Of a stretch of DNA of 64,000 bases, positions 62,885-64,000 are shown in pieces. Position numbers and translations under genes: made by a program. The notes under the pieces were generated by a model, which did not search any database, was not told the origin of the DNA, and saw only the letters and a list, made by a program, of their open reading frames with translations. Source of the stretch: Lucifuga dentata (Eukaryota > Chordata > Actinopteri > Ophidiiformes > Bythitidae); NCBI GenBank assembly GCA_014773175.1, contig VXCM01000460.1:261170-325169 (forward strand), in the 5' to 3' direction. The stretch's first letter is position 1. Each line of letters begins with the position of its first letter.

Positions 62885-63562
62885 CTAGCTGTCTTCCTGT
62901 GGACAGATCTGGTCATGTAGAGGATCAGGAGCTGCACTGGGCTCTGGAGAGATCGACCCTACAACAGCAGAGACCTGAGGGAGAGAGAGAGGTGGTGACA
63001 TGTTTTTGAAAAATCCACTTTTTTCCTGTTTTTTCCTGTAAATAACGGCTTGTAATGGAAAAGGATGATGATAAATGCTATGAAACATAATTTCCCCTTA
63101 TTAAATGTTCTAATCAAAGGCACGTGTTAACACATAAATCACATTTGACCTTTGATGCTTAATTTTCAAAATTCCTACATTAATTGACTTGACATTTTTC
63201 TAAAAAAAAAAAAAAAAAANAAAAAAAAAAAAAAAAAAGGGTAAATCAATCCCATTTAACCACTTAGTCATAAATATTTCTAAAATAATACCTTGTACAT
63301 TTGAATTAAGTTCTAGTGAAAGAACAGATCGTTCTGATGAATAAATAACCAGTGATAGATAGTGATAGATTATAGCATCATGTCAGTCAATTGTTAAGTC
63401 AAATGATTCTTACTGACTGGGATGTGACCCTGGGGGGGTCAGCGCTCACCGATTGTTCCTCCTTAGCGTTGCTGGAGTTGCCCTCGGGGTCAACAGGGGA
63501 ATGATCTGTGGGAGGGTCACTGACCTGCGAGGGGGGGCTCTGCTGAGGAGCTGGAGTGGATG
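62885..63562 (-). CDS. dab1: Disabled-1 (Reelin adaptor), last two coding exons
   Basis: Minus-strand exons 63450-63562 (starts phase 1, ends phase 0) and 62885-62974 (ends in TAG). The first reads STPAPQQSPPSQVSDPPTD and ends KEEQS, matching human DAB1 TPAPRQSSPS, SDPTTD and SEEQ in order. The second ends DQICPQEDS, like human DNISPQAGS at the DAB1 C-terminus. DAB1 binds the NPxY tails of VLDLR/ApoER2 and relays Reelin signals, but the PTB domain and tyrosines are encoded outside the window. Position next to c8b on the same strand matches human 1p32, which is the strongest support; similarity alone is modest because this tail evolves quickly. Confidence 0.72.
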
Positions 63563-64000
63563 CTGCAAAGACAAAGCAAGCAATGTACAATACTGATTTG
63601 AATCCAGTAAACAAACTGAGAAAGATGACCTAAGTAAAGCATAGATCTGGAAGTTTATGCTTGTAACTCTCTCCAAAATGTGGAATATTTACTGTGAGAT
63701 GGACCAAGATTAATGCTAATCTGTTCTACGAATATATTTTATTACATACATAACCATTATCGAGAAGCAGTGGATTCCTCTGTTTCGTGACATTTTTTGC
63801 ATGTCATGCCTTCACTTTCTTTGCTACCTGGCATTCTGTTGTATGCCATCAAATAAAGCAGATATTTTAGTCAGCAGGGGTCATGACTTTGGGATCATCT
63901 GTTGTGGTGAAGAACAGATGAGAAAAATCAGCGTCTTCTATTAATGCTGCTTAAAAATCATTTTTTGTACAGATTTTTTTTTTTTTTATGTGGGGTACTT

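Overview
The window is vertebrate nuclear DNA, almost certainly from a teleost fish and probably a percomorph. The basis is intron-rich genes with GT/AG junctions, abundant (CA)n and AT-rich microsatellites, short DNA-transposon relics, and proteins that align over their length with remembered human PLPP3, FYB2, C8A, C8B and the DAB1 C-terminus. All homology calls are from memory; no search was run.

Layout, left to right. (1) 594-791, minus: one exon of a LURAP1-family gene whose remainder lies off the left edge. (2) about 1-15 kb: intergenic, with microsatellites and relics. (3) 17652-33531, minus: plpp3, complete, 313 codons in six exons, with a second version of exon 2 (24050-24204) that looks mutually exclusive with the first (21864-22021). 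(4) 35112-44130, minus: fyb2, reconstructed as 18 exons and 872 codons with every splice phase consistent. (5) 45340-50594, plus: c8a, 11 exons, 598 codons. (6) 51900-58929, minus: c8b, 12 exons, 588 codons, tail-to-tail with c8a. (7) 62885-63562, minus: the last two coding exons of dab1, which continues off the right edge.

The order and strands plpp3(-), fyb2(-), c8a(+), c8b(-), dab1(-) match human chromosome 1p32, except that PRKAA2, which lies between PLPP3 and FYB2 in human, is absent. C8A and C8B are the MACPF subunits of C8 in the membrane attack complex. plpp3 is a membrane lipid phosphatase, fyb2 a T-cell-receptor adaptor and dab1 a Reelin adaptor; I see no functional pathway joining all of them, only conserved synteny.

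Much of the intron space is transposon debris: two families bounded by TTAA (piggyBac-like MITEs), a non-autonomous hAT element with a perfect 8-bp target duplication, foldback elements and a Tc1 fossil. The assembly has about two dozen single-N joins. Three are flanked by near-identical copies of 67-90 bp, two of which duplicate parts of real exons (plpp3 exon 2a and c8b exon 3). The most interesting biological item is the paired second exon of plpp3.
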